A stretch of DNA of 64,000 bases from Janthinobacterium sp051380875 (lineage in GTDB: Bacteria; Pseudomonadota; Gammaproteobacteria; Burkholderiales; Burkholderiaceae_D). Where the stretch lies: contig NZ_JBNYXW010000013.1 of the NCBI RefSeq assembly GCF_051380875.1, positions 124,001 to 188,000 of the forward strand, written 5' to 3'. The position numbers were made by a program, and so were the translations under genes. The notes below the pieces were generated by a model. That model was not told the origin of the DNA. It saw only the letters and a list, made by a program, of their open reading frames with translations, and searched no databases. The stretch's first letter is position 1. Each line of letters starts with the position of its first letter. This document shows positions 47,184 to 57,069 of the stretch, piece after piece.

Positions 47184-47873
47184 TTACTTGGCTTTCAGCA
47201 AGGGCGCCAGTTGCGGCCAGATATTCTTCAGTATCGCCGGATGCGCTTGCGCGTTCGGGTGCATGCGGTCGGCCTGGAACAGTTGTGGCTGGTCGGCGAT
47301 GCCCTCGAACATGAAGGGCACCAGCGGCGCCTTCCATTCCTTGGCCAGCTTGCCGTACATGGCATAAAACTTGTCGCCATAGTCGCGGCCATAGTTGGGC
47401 GGCATGCGCATGCCCACCAGCACCACTTGCGCGCCAGCCTTCTTCGACGCCTCGCCCATGGCGCGCAGATTGGCCTCGGTGGCAGCCAGCGACAGGCCGC
47501 GCAAGCCGTCGTTGGCGCCCAGTTCGATCAGCACCACGTCCGGCTGCTGCTTGGCCAGCAGCGCATGCAGGCGCGCCCGCCCGCCGCTGGTGGTCTCGCC
47601 GCTGATGCTGGCGTTGACGATGCGCGTGTCATTCTTTTGCGCCTTGAGCCGCTGTTCCAGCAGCGCCACCCAGCCCGTGCCGCGTGCCAGCCCATACTCG
47701 GCCGAGAGGCTATCGCCGAGCACCAGCAGCGTTTTTGGTGCAGAATAGGCGTTCGTCATGCCTGACACCAGGAGCAGGGTTGCCGCAGGAAGCAAGGACA
47801 GGGTGCGTCGCCGCAGGCGATGGCTGCCCTTGAAACTTATTTGTTCACGAAATTTTTTAAGATAGATCAGCAT
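47184..47873 (-). CDS. tesA: Arylesterase / acyl-CoA thioesterase I, SGNH hydrolase
   Basis: A 229-residue periplasmic esterase. A basic region and hydrophobic core (RRRTLSLLPAATLLLVSGM) form a signal peptide ending near residue 44. The SGNH blocks are all present: VLGDSLSAEYGL (Ser), GETTSGGRAR, LGANDGLRG and DRMHPNAQAH (Asp-His). The long n-region is unusual, but no better start codon lies closer to the signal. Its ATG (47873-47871) shares the bases CATG with the divergent ybbA start. tesA/ybbA divergence is also found in E. coli. Confidence 0.88.
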   Translation of the reverse strand: MLIYLKKFREQISFKGSHRLRRRTLSLLPAATLLLVSGMTNAYSAPKTLLVLGDSLSAEYGLARGTGWVALLEQRLKAQKNDTRIVNASISGETTSGGRARLHALLAKQQPDVVLIELGANDGLRGLSLAATEANLRAMGEASKKAGAQVVLVGMRMPPNYGRDYGDKFYAMYGKLAKEWKAPLVPFMFEGIADQPQLFQADRMHPNAQAHPAILKNIWPQLAPLLKAK

Positions 47874-48624
47874 GCCCGAATTCCCTAAAGCGACTTCCAC
47901 CAATTTCCTCCCGTCCGAAGCAGCGGCCCAGCGGCCTGCCGCAACCAACAGCCAAAACGCCAAGCCGGCCATCGAAGTGGTCCAGCTGGCCAAGCGCGTA
48001 CCCGATGCCGATGGCGAGCTGACCATACTGCACGGTGTCGATTTTACCGTGCAAACGTCCGAGACGCTGGCCATCGTCGGCGCCTCCGGTTCCGGCAAGT
48101 CTACCTTGCTCGGTTTGCTGGCCGGACTCGATACGCCCAGCGACGGCAAGGTCATCCTCGACGGCACCGATATCTTCGCCCTCGATGAAGATGGCCGCGC
48201 TGGTTTTCGCAAGGAAAAGCTGGGTTTCGTGTTCCAGTCGTTCCAGCTGCTGGCGCACCTGACGGCGCTGGAAAACGTTATGCTGCCGCTGGAATTGCGC
48301 GGCGACCCGCAGGCGAAGGAAAAAGCGCAAGCCATGCTGGGCAGAGTGAACCTGGGCAGCCGACTGAAGCATTATCCGAAATACCTGTCTGGCGGCGAGC
48401 AGCAGCGCGTGGCGCTGGCGCGGGCGTTTGTGACGCAGCCGCCGCTGCTGTTTGCCGACGAGCCCACAGGCAGCCTGGACGCGGCCACCGGAGAGGCCGT
48501 GATCCAGCTGATGTTCGAGCTGAACCGCGAACGGGGCTCGACCCTGGTGCTGGTGACCCACGACAGCTCGATTGCGGCCCGCTGCGGGCGCACCATCACC
48601 ATTTCAGCTGGCAAGCTGGTTTAA
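47872..48624 (+). CDS. ybbA: ABC transporter ATPase, YbbA/LolD-like
   Basis: A 250-residue ATPase with a 33-residue low-complexity N-terminal tail. Walker A is GASGSGKST, the signature LSGGEQQRVALARA, Walker B LLFADEPTGSLD and the H-loop VLVTHDSS. YbbA normally pairs with the large MacB/FtsX-type permease YbbP. Here no permease follows: nnrD lies directly after on the other strand. The partner must be elsewhere or lost. The start overlaps that of tesA, so the promoter lies inside tesA's 5' coding region. Confidence 0.85.
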   Translation: MPEFPKATSTNFLPSEAAAQRPAATNSQNAKPAIEVVQLAKRVPDADGELTILHGVDFTVQTSETLAIVGASGSGKSTLLGLLAGLDTPSDGKVILDGTDIFALDEDGRAGFRKEKLGFVFQSFQLLAHLTALENVMLPLELRGDPQAKEKAQAMLGRVNLGSRLKHYPKYLSGGEQQRVALARAFVTQPPLLFADEPTGSLDAATGEAVIQLMFELNRERGSTLVLVTHDSSIAARCGRTITISAGKLV

Positions 48625-48628
48625 CGGG

Positions 48629-50206
48629 TCAGACCCGCCGGGTCTGCCCCTGATCGACTGACAAGGCATTGATCAATTGGCGTATGGCCGGTATCAATTC
48701 ACCGGCCGTCAGGCCAATGGGGCCGCTGCCTGCCGCCACCAGCGCATCGGCGGCCGCGCCATGCAGCCAGACGGCGCCGACGGCCGCTTCCCATTCGGGC
48801 CAGCCTTGCGCCAGCAGGCTGCCGCACAGGCCGGCCAGCACATCGCCCGTGCCCGCCGTGGCCAGCGCGGGGCCACCCGTGTTGTTGACCACCACGCCGC
48901 CATCGGGCGCGGCAATGACCGTGCCCGAACCTTTCAATACGACGATCACGCCCAGCTGCGCGGCCAGCTGGCGCGCCGCGCCCAGGCGGTCGGCCTGCAC
49001 TTCGGCCACCGTCATGTCGAGCAAACGCGCCGCTTCCAGCGGATGCGGCGTCAATATTGTCGCGCCCACGCCCGTGCGCGTGGCCAGTGCCGACTGCAGT
49101 TCCGGTTCGGCCGCCATCAGGTTCAGGGCATCGGCGTCCAGCAGCAGGGGGCTGTCGCTCTCAAACGCCCGCTGCAGCAGTTCCACCGTGTGACCCTTGT
49201 CGCCCAGGCCCGGCCCGGCCACCAGTGCGGCAAAGTGGAAACCCGAGAAATCGACGTCTTGCGCGCGGCGGCACATCAGTTCCGGCTGGCCGCTGTCAAA
49301 CGCCGGTGGCGCCTCGGGGAAGGCGATGACCACTCTGCCGGCGCCCGCATGCAGCGCCGTGCGCGCCGACAGGATGGGCGCGCCCGCCATGCCTTGCGCG
49401 CCGCCGATGATGGCCACGCTGCCATAGCTGCCCTTGTGCGTGTTTTGCCGGCGCGGCTGCAACTGGCGGGCAAACAGCTGCAAGCCGTTCAGCTGCGCCC
49501 TGGCAGGCGGCAGCAGGACGGGGTCGATGGCCAGCGAGGCCACTTCCACTTCGCCCGCCAGATCGCGGCCGTTAGCCGTGTGCAGGCCAGGTTTGTCGCC
49601 GATGAAGGTCAAGGTGTGCGTGGCGCGGATGGCGACGCCGTCGATGGCGCCCGTGTCCGCATGCAGGCCACTGGGCACGTCGAGCGCCAGCACGGGGCAT
49701 TCCAGATTGTTCACCAGTTGCGCTATCTCGCGGCATTCGCCATCGAGCGGGCGCGAAGCACCGATGCCGAACAGGCCATCGATGACCAGATCCCACGGCG
49801 CCGCGCCGACGGCTACCGAAGCCATGCTGGTGTCGGCGTCGATGCAGCGCGCCGTGCTGTTGCGGGTGCGGCTCAGGGCCAGTTCGCGCTCGGGCGAGGT
49901 GGCGCGCGCTTCGGGCGCCAGCCACACCAGCACTTCGATGCCGCTGCCGGCCAGGTGGACGGCCGCTTCCAGTGCGTCGCCGCCGTTGTCGCCGGGGCCG
50001 GCCAATACCAGTACCCGCATGTGGCCCCCGCTGTCGCCGTCTTGCTGGCCATGCAGCAGCTTCAGGGCGGCGCTGGCGGCGGCTTGGCCGGCGCGCTGCA
50101 TCAGCAAGCCTTGCGGCAAGTCCTGCATCGCGGCCTGTTCGATGGCGCGCAGTTCGGCGATGGAGTACAGCGGATGGGTGCTGCTGGCAGAGTCGGTCAG
50201 GGCCAT
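48629..50206 (-). CDS. nnrD: Bifunctional NAD(P)H-hydrate epimerase/dehydratase
   Basis: A 525-residue fusion. The N-terminal YjeF_N epimerase (about 1-235) has VLAGPGDNGGDALEAA and LDVPSGLHADTG. The C-terminal ADP/ATP-dependent dehydratase (about 245-515) has AGPGLGD, ILTPHPLEAARLL and NNTGGPALATAGTGDVLAG. It repairs NADHX and NADPHX formed by heat or acid damage. Four bases separate its stop from the end of ybbA, so the two converge closely. Confidence 0.94.
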   Translation of the reverse strand: MALTDSASSTHPLYSIAELRAIEQAAMQDLPQGLLMQRAGQAAASAALKLLHGQQDGDSGGHMRVLVLAGPGDNGGDALEAAVHLAGSGIEVLVWLAPEARATSPERELALSRTRNSTARCIDADTSMASVAVGAAPWDLVIDGLFGIGASRPLDGECREIAQLVNNLECPVLALDVPSGLHADTGAIDGVAIRATHTLTFIGDKPGLHTANGRDLAGEVEVASLAIDPVLLPPARAQLNGLQLFARQLQPRRQNTHKGSYGSVAIIGGAQGMAGAPILSARTALHAGAGRVVIAFPEAPPAFDSGQPELMCRRAQDVDFSGFHFAALVAGPGLGDKGHTVELLQRAFESDSPLLLDADALNLMAAEPELQSALATRTGVGATILTPHPLEAARLLDMTVAEVQADRLGAARQLAAQLGVIVVLKGSGTVIAAPDGGVVVNNTGGPALATAGTGDVLAGLCGSLLAQGWPEWEAAVGAVWLHGAAADALVAAGSGPIGLTAGELIPAIRQLINALSVDQGQTRRV

Positions 50207-50362
50207 GGTGTTTTCCTCATGTAGCGCTCCATTTGTCGGTATGCCTTCAACATACGGCCGATCGGTGCAGAAGGCAAGGCGCGCGCGCTTGAAACGCGCC
50301 CTGATTTGGCAGCTACAATAGCCGTCTCACACAGGATTTCACACAAGCATGGGGGCAAGACG

Positions 50363-53300
50363 ATGGACTGGCAATTCTGGATCGACCGGGGCGGCACCTT
50401 TACGGACATCGTGGCGCGCCGTCCTGACGGCAGCCTGGCCACGCACAAGCTGCTGTCGGAAAATCCGGGCCAGTACCGCGACGCGGCGCTGGCGGGCATG
50501 CGCCAGCTGATGGGCCTTGCGCCCGATGCGCCGCTGCCCGCCGAGGCGGTGGGTGCCATCAAGATGGGCACCACGGTGGCGACGAATGCGCTGCTCGAAC
50601 GCAAGGGCGAGCCGACCGTGCTGGCCATCACGCGTGGTTTTCGCGACGCCTTGCGCATCGCCTACCAGAACCGCCCGCAGCTGTTCGCGCGCCAGATCAT
50701 CTTGCCTGAACTGCTGTATGGCGAAGTGATCGAGATCAATGAACGCATGGGGGCGCACGGCGAGGTGGTGACAACGCTCGACGAGCCGGCCGCGCAGGCG
50801 GCGTTGGCGCAAGCCCATGCGCGCGGCCTGCGGGCCATCGCGATCGTATTGATGCATGGCTACCGCTACCACGCGCACGAGGCGCGGGTGGCGCAGCTGG
50901 CGCGCGAGGCCGGTTTCACGCAGGTGTCCGTCTCGCATGAAGTCAGCCCGATGATGAAACTGGTGGCGCGCGGCGACACCACGGTGGTCGACGCCTATCT
51001 GTCGCCGATATTGCGCCGCTACGTCGACCAGCTGGCGCAAGAACTGCCCGGCGTGCACCTGCAATTCATGCAGTCAAATGGCGGCTTGACGGATGCGCGC
51101 GCCTTCTAGGGCAAGGACAGCATCCTGTCCGGCCCCGCGGGCGGCATCGTCGGCATGGTGCGCGCCAGCGCGCTGGCCGGCTTCGACAAGGTGATCGGCT
51201 TCGACATGGGTGGCACCTCGACCGACGTGTCGCACTACGCGGGTGAGTTCGAGCGCGTGTTCGAGACGCAGATTGCCGGCGTGCGCATGCGCGCACCGAT
51301 GATGAGCATCCACACGGTGGCGGCGGGCGGCGGCTCCATCCTGCATTTCGACGGCGCCCGCTACAAGGTGGGCCCGGACAGCGCGGGCGCCAATCCCGGC
51401 CCCGCCAGCTACCGGCGCGGCGGCCCGCTGGCCGTCACCGACTGCAACGTCATGCTGGGCAAGCTGCAGCCATCGTTCTTTCCCCGCGTCTTCGGGCCAG
51501 ACGCCAATGAAGCGCTGGACGCGGCCACCGTGCGCGCCCAGTTCGAGGCGCTGGCGCGCACGGTGGGCTCTACCCCGGAACAAGTGGCCGAAGGCTATAT
51601 CGCCATCGCCGTGGCTAACATGGCCAACGCCATCAAGCAGATTTCCGTGCAGCGTGGCCACGACGTGACCGGCTACACCCTCACCAGCTTTGGCGGCGCG
51701 GGCGGCCAGCATGCGTGCCTGGTGGCCGATGCGCTGGGCATGCGCACGGTTTTCATCCACCGCCTGGCGGGCGTGATGTCGGCCTATGGCATGGGCCTGG
51801 CCGACCAGAGCGCCATGCGGGAAAAGGCCATCGAAGCAACATTGGGCGCGGACCTGGCGGGTGAACTTGCGGCACTGGGCGCGCAGGCGCAGGGCGACTT
51901 GCTGCGCCAGGGCGTGCAGCAGCATCGCATTTCGCTGGTGCAGCGCGTGCACCTGCGCTACGAAGGCACGGATTCCCCGCTGGTGGTGCTGTTCGATACG
52001 CTCGCCGGCATGCAGGCGCAGTTCGAAGCGGCGTACAAAAAGCGTTTTTCCTTCCTGATGCCGGCGCGCGCGCTGATCGTCGAAGCCATTTCCGTGGAAG
52101 CCATCGGCGCCTCTGATGCTCCAACGTCTTCCTCTGCTGCACCCGCGTTTGCGGCGCGCGCTGGCGCGCTGGCGCCCGTGGCAATGGTGGCCATGTATAG
52201 CGCCGGTGCGTGGCGGCAAAGCGGCCTGTATGCGGCAGAAAGCTTGCGCCCCGGCGACGCCATCGACGGCCCGGCCATCGTCAGCGACGCCAACGCCACC
52301 ACCGTCATCGAGCCGGACTGGCGCGCGCAAGTCACGCCGCACGGCCATTTGATCTTGCACAGGGTCGCCGCCTTGCCAGCGCGGCGCACCCAGGGGATGC
52401 AAACAGCGGCCCAGGCCGACCCCGTGATGCTGGAAATTTTCAATAACCTGTTCATGTCGATCGCCGGGCAGATGGGCTTGCGCCTGCAAAATACCGCCCA
52501 TTCCGTCAATATCAAGGAGCGGCTCGATTTCAGCTGCGCCATCTTCGACGCGCAAGGCAAGCTGATCGCCAATGCGCCGCACATGCCCGTGCACCTGGGT
52601 TCCATGGGCGAGAGCATCCGCACTGTCATGACGCGCAATGCAGGCCTGATGCAGCCGGGCGACGTGTATATGCTCAATGATCCCTACCACGGCGGCACGC
52701 ATTTGCCCGACGTGACGGTGATTTCGCCCGTGTTCGACGAGAAGGGGGCGGCGATCCTGTTTTACGTGGGTTCGCGCGGCCACCATGCCGACATCGGCGG
52801 CACCACGCCAGGCTCGATGCCGCCCGATTCCACGCATATCGAGCAAGAGGGCGTGTTGATCGACAATTTCAAGCTGGTCGACGGCGCCACGGGGCTATTG
52901 CGGGAAGACGACACGCTGGCCCTGCTGGCAGGAGCACGCTGGCCGGCGCGCAATCCGCGACAAAACCTGGCCGATTTGCGCGCCCAGGTGGCGGCCAACC
53001 AGAAAGGCTTTGATGAATTGCACAAGATGGTCGCGCATTTTGGCCTGGACGTGGTGCAAGCCTATATGGGCCACGTGCAGGACAACGCCGAGGAAGCCGT
53101 GCGGCGCGTCATGACGACTCTGAAGGATGGCGAGTATGTGCTGGAGCTGGACAACGGCGCGCGCATACAGGTGGCTATTCGCGTCAACATTGCCGAGCGC
53201 AGCGCCGTCGTCGACTTCACCGGCACCACCAGCGAGCTGCCGAACAACTTCAATGCGCCGTCCGCCGTCTGCATGGCGGCCGTGCTGTATGTGTTCCGCA

Positions 53301-53950
53301 CCCTGGTGGACGACGAGATTCCCCTCAATGCAGGCTGCCTGAAGCCTTTGAGCGTGATCATCCCGCCCGCTTCCATGCTCAATCCCCGGTATCCCGCCGC
53401 CGTCGTGTCGGGCAATGTGGAAACCTCGACCTGCATCACGAATGCCCTGTATGGCGCGCTGGGGGCCATGGCGGCTTCGCAGGGGACGATGAATAATTTC
53501 ACGTTTGGCAACGAGAAGTACCAGTACTACGAGACGATATCGGGTGGCTCGGGCGCCGGCCCCGGTTTCGACGGTACGGACGTGGTGCAGACGAACATGA
53601 CCAATTCGCGCCTGACGGACCCGGAAATCCTGGAATGGCGCTTTCCCGTGCGCCTCGACAGCTACGCCATCCGTCCTGGCTCCGGCGGCGTGGGGCGCTG
53701 GCACGGCGGCAATGGCGGCGTGCGCAGGGTGCGCTTCCTGGAGGCGATGACGGCGGCCATTCTGTCAAACAACCGGATTGTGCCGCCGTTCGGCATGGAT
53801 GGCGGCGCGCCGGGCGCGCTGGGACGCAATGTTGTGGAGCGCGTCGATGGCACGGTGGAGTACTTGCCGCATATCGGCAAGACGCTGATGCAGGCGGGCG
53901 ACGTGTTCGTCATCGAAACGCCAGGCGGGGGCGGCTTTGGCGCGGCGTAA
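50363..53950 (+). pseudogene. 5-oxoprolinase/hydantoinase fusion gene broken by in-frame TAG
   Basis: One frame spans both halves of a fused HyuA-HyuB protein (1195 codons). Hydantoinase A N-domain starts MDWQFWIDRGGTFTDIVARR; the ATPase part resumes SGPAGGIVGM and GFDMGGTSTDVS; the HyuB half starts near DPVMLEIFNNLFMSIA. Codon 249 is TAG (51107-51109), in the conserved DARAF-x-GKDSILSGPAGG stretch where relatives usually have Gln (CAG), so a single C-to-T change explains it. The rest shows no frameshift. Unless the stop is suppressed or a sequencing error, ATP-dependent hydrolysis of 5-oxoproline to glutamate (EC 3.5.2.9) is lost. The gene converges on the ABC operon with one base between stops. 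Confidence 0.85.
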
Positions 53951-53951
53951 A

Positions 53952-55361
53952 TCACGCGTGCAGGCCGATTTGCCGCTGCGCCACGGCGCGCGCAATCTGC
54001 GCGTCGTGCGTGACGAGCAGCACGGCGCAGCCGCTGGCACTGGCCGTCTCCAGCAGCAGGGCCAGGGTTTCTTGCTGGGTGATGGGGTCGAGGCGCGAGG
54101 TGGGTTCGTCGGCGAAGATCAGCGCAGGTTTCAGCAGCAGCACGCGCGCCAGCGCAAAGCGCTGCAGCTCGCCGCCCGACACTTGCGATGGCAGGCGCGC
54201 CAGCAAGTGTGCGCCCAGGCGCAGCCGCGCCAGCAGCGGCGGCACGGCGTCCCAGGCCAGGCCATGCAGCTTGACGACGTCGCGCAGCGCCGTTTCCAGG
54301 CTGGTGCCGGGCGCAAAAGCGGCGGCCGGGTCCTGGTACAGCTTCTGGAAGGCCGTGCGCGGCAAGCCGCTTGCGCGCGTTACCGTGCCCGCATCGGGGC
54401 GCAAGAGTCCCAATAGCAGATTGCCGAAGGTGGTCTTGCCGGCGCCGCTCTCGCCCGTGATGGCGACGATTTCGCCGTGGCGTATCTCCGCGCTGATGCT
54501 GGTAAACAGCGCGCACGGGCCAAACGCCTTGGCCACTTTGTCCACGCGGGCGACGATCTCGCCCGGCGCAGTGTCAGGTTTCCACGCTGGCCAGCTGGCC
54601 GGGTCGGCCGCCAGCAGCGCCCGCGTGTAGGCGTGCGTGGGCTGCGCCAGCACGGTATGCGTATCTCCTTGTTCGACAATATCGCCATCGAGCATGACGG
54701 CGACGTTGCCGCCCAGCGCGCGGGCCAGCCGCACATCGTGCGTGATGCACAGCACGGCCATGCCTTCGCCTTGCGCCGCGCGCAGCATGGCTAACATGTC
54801 GGCGCGCCGGCCGGCATCGAGGCCTTTGGTCGGTTCATCGACGATCAACAGGCGCGCCCCGGCCGCATGGGTGGCGAGGAAGGCCACGCGCTGCGCCATG
54901 CCGCCCGAGATCTGGTGCGGATACAGCGGCGCTGCATGCTGCATGCCCAGCCGCGCCAAGTCGCGCAGGGCCGCTTCGCGCGCTGCAGTTGCCGGCAAGC
55001 CCGCCACCAGTGCATGTGTTTCCGCCACCTGCTGCTGCACGCGCATGGTGGGATCCAATGCCAGCCACGGTTCCTGCGGCAGCAGCGCCACGTCGCGCCC
55101 CCACAGCGCTTGCCTCCCAGCCTGGTCCCCTGCGTCGTAACGGTGCTCGCCAATGCGGATAGTTCCTTCGGCGCGCAGGCCGGCGGCCAGCGTGCCCATG
55201 ATGGCGTGCGCCAGCAGGGATTTGCCGGAGCCGCTTTCGCCCAGCAGGGTCAGCGCGCCGCCGGTGGCCAGGCGCAGGCTGGCGCCCTTGATCAGCCGCG
55301 CGCCGCTGTTCGCCTCGATGACGGCCAGGTTCGTTGCTTCCAGGTAAGTTTGTTCGCTCAT
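53952..55361 (-). CDS. Fused double ATPase of peptide/nickel-type ABC importer
   Basis: A 469-residue protein with two ABC domains in one chain. Domain 1 (about 1-240): GESGSGKS, ISGGMAQRVAF, LLIVDEPTKGLD, ITHD. Domain 2 (about 265-465): GESGAGKTT, VSGGELQRFALAR, LIFADEPTSRLD, VTHD. In most systems these are separate DppD/DppF or NikD/NikE proteins of about 250-330 residues each; this fusion is compact and lacks the C-terminal oligopeptide extension. Last gene of a four-gene operon; its ATG overlaps the upstream permease stop (ATGA). Confidence 0.87.
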   Translation of the reverse strand: MSEQTYLEATNLAVIEANSGARLIKGASLRLATGGALTLLGESGSGKSLLAHAIMGTLAAGLRAEGTIRIGEHRYDAGDQAGRQALWGRDVALLPQEPWLALDPTMRVQQQVAETHALVAGLPATAAREAALRDLARLGMQHAAPLYPHQISGGMAQRVAFLATHAAGARLLIVDEPTKGLDAGRRADMLAMLRAAQGEGMAVLCITHDVRLARALGGNVAVMLDGDIVEQGDTHTVLAQPTHAYTRALLAADPASWPAWKPDTAPGEIVARVDKVAKAFGPCALFTSISAEIRHGEIVAITGESGAGKTTFGNLLLGLLRPDAGTVTRASGLPRTAFQKLYQDPAAAFAPGTSLETALRDVVKLHGLAWDAVPPLLARLRLGAHLLARLPSQVSGGELQRFALARVLLLKPALIFADEPTSRLDPITQQETLALLLETASASGCAVLLVTHDAQIARAVAQRQIGLHA

Positions 55362-56149
55362 GCCTGCATTCCAGCGCGCCCGGCCAGCATCAGGCCCAGC
55401 ATGGTCAAAAATAACAGCGCCACGGGCGCGGCCACCAGCCAGGGCGCTTCGCTGTAGTACGGCAGCAGTTCGATCATCATCACGCCCAGTTCCGCCGTGG
55501 GCGGCTGCAGGCCCACGCCGATGAAGCCCAAGGCCGCCATGGCCAGTACGGCGCCGCCAATGCCAAAGCGCATCAGGGTGGCCAGGCGCGGCAGCAGCGC
55601 GGGCGCCAGGTGGCGGCGCACGATGTAGGCGGAGCCAAAACCCAGCAGGCGCGAGGCTTCCACCTGCGGGCTGGCCAGCAGGATGGCGGCGGCGCTGCGC
55701 GTGACGCGGAAGTATTCGACCCACAAGGCCAGCGAGATGCCCAGGTATAAAGGCCAGAATTGACCTGGCGCAAAGGCCGCCAGCAGCAGCACCAGCAACA
55801 GGCCCGGCAAGGCCAGCACGGCGTCGGCGAGTGCGCCCAGCACGCGGTCCAGCCAGCCGCCGCGCCAGGCGGCCAGCAATCCCAGGGCGGTGCCGGGGAG
55901 GGCGGCGCTCAATACGCTCAGCACGGCCATGGACAGCGACAGCTGCGCCCCATGCGCCAGGCGCGCCAGCATGCTGCGGCCCAGGTGGTCCAGGCCCAGC
56001 GGGTGCGCCAGGCTCGGTGTTTCGAGAAAGCGCGACAGAACCTGGCGCGCCGGGTCGATGCCCACCAGCGCCGGGCCGAAGAGGGCGAAGGCGGCAACTG
56101 ACAGCAGGATCAGCAAGCCGGCGCGCTGCGAGAATGATCGCGCTCTCAT
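55358..56149 (-). CDS. ABC importer permease, DppC/NikC-like
   Basis: A 263-residue inner-membrane protein with about six helices. The N-terminal part GLDHLGRSMLARLAHGAQLSLSMA is the DppC/OppC entry, and the EAA-like cytosolic loop reads EASRLLGFGSAYIVRRHLAPALLP. It forms half of the translocation pore with the next permease. ATG 56149 overlaps the stop of the upstream permease (ATGA); a longer in-frame start (56182) would overlap that gene much more. Confidence 0.85.
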   Translation of the reverse strand: MRARSFSQRAGLLILLSVAAFALFGPALVGIDPARQVLSRFLETPSLAHPLGLDHLGRSMLARLAHGAQLSLSMAVLSVLSAALPGTALGLLAAWRGGWLDRVLGALADAVLALPGLLLVLLLAAFAPGQFWPLYLGISLALWVEYFRVTRSAAAILLASPQVEASRLLGFGSAYIVRRHLAPALLPRLATLMRFGIGGAVLAMAALGFIGVGLQPPTAELGVMMIELLPYYSEAPWLVAAPVALLFLTMLGLMLAGRAGMQA

Positions 56150-57069
56150 TGTTGCCTCGTACGCGGGTCGAGCGCGGCGCAAGCCAGGTCGACGATGCAG
56201 TTAAACAGCACGAACAGCCAGCCCAGAACCAGCGCCGTGCCCTGGATCATGGGCACGTCACGGGCAAAGATGGCGTGCACCAGCGCGTGGCCGATGCCGG
56301 GCCAGGCAAAGATGGTTTCCACCAGCACCACGCCTTCCACCAGATACACCAGCTGCACGGCCGTGTAGGCGACGACGGGCGTGGCGACGTTGCGCGCGCC
56401 ATGGCGCCGCAATGCTTGACTGGCGGAGAGGCCCTTGGTGAGCGCGAAGGCGTAGTACGCCGAGGCGCGCACGGCCGCCATGGCGTCGCGCGCCACCCGT
56501 GAAGACACGGCGGCCAGGCCCAGCGCCAGGGTCAGCGCGGGCAGCAGCAGGCTGCCATGGTCGGCATGGCCGGCGGCGGGCAGCGCCTGCAGCTGCACGG
56601 CGAAGGCCAGCACCAGCAGCAAGGCCAGCACAAACGGCGGCAGGGCGCGCAGCAGCACGGATAGCGCCAGGTTGACCCTGTCGAACCAGCCGCCCGGGCG
56701 CAGGCCGGCCAGTACGCCGGGCAAGGGGCCCAGCGGCAGCGACAGCAGCACGGCCATCAGCGACAATCGCAGGGTCTGGCCCAGCTGCATGCGGATTTCA
56801 TCGATGACCGGCTGCGCCGTCACCAGCGAGATGCCCAGGTCGAAACGCAGCAAGCGCCCCCACCAGTCGGCCAGGGCGGCCAGCGGCGCGCGGTCCAGCC
56901 CCAGTTCGATGCGCACGGCTTGCGCGTCGACCATGTCATAGCCATAGCGGCCCGCCGCGATGCGGTAGGCGATATCGCCGGGCAGCATGCGCGTCATGAA
57001 AAAGCACAGGGTGCCCACCAGCAGGGCCACCAGCAGCGCCTGCAGCAAGGCTTTGAGGAGGATCTTCAT
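56146..57069 (-). CDS. ABC importer permease, DppB/NikB-like
   Basis: A 307-residue inner-membrane protein. The first helix LLQALLVALLVGTLCFFMTRMLPGD is typical of DppB/OppB, and the EAA loop reads TKGLSASQALRRHGARNVATP. The periplasmic segment after TM1 matches the family. It pairs with the DppC-like permease. Start and stop both overlap neighbours by ATGA, so translation of the whole operon is coupled. Confidence 0.87.
   Translation of the reverse strand: MKILLKALLQALLVALLVGTLCFFMTRMLPGDIAYRIAAGRYGYDMVDAQAVRIELGLDRAPLAALADWWGRLLRFDLGISLVTAQPVIDEIRMQLGQTLRLSLMAVLLSLPLGPLPGVLAGLRPGGWFDRVNLALSVLLRALPPFVLALLLVLAFAVQLQALPAAGHADHGSLLLPALTLALGLAAVSSRVARDAMAAVRASAYYAFALTKGLSASQALRRHGARNVATPVVAYTAVQLVYLVEGVVLVETIFAWPGIGHALVHAIFARDVPMIQGTALVLGWLFVLFNCIVDLACAALDPRTRQQ

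Noticed and set aside
51074..52846. A 590-codon frame antisense to the broken oxoprolinase gene
   Set aside because: Considered because the sense gene is interrupted, but it is His/Arg/Ala rich without motifs, while the sense frame keeps family motifs before and after the stop.
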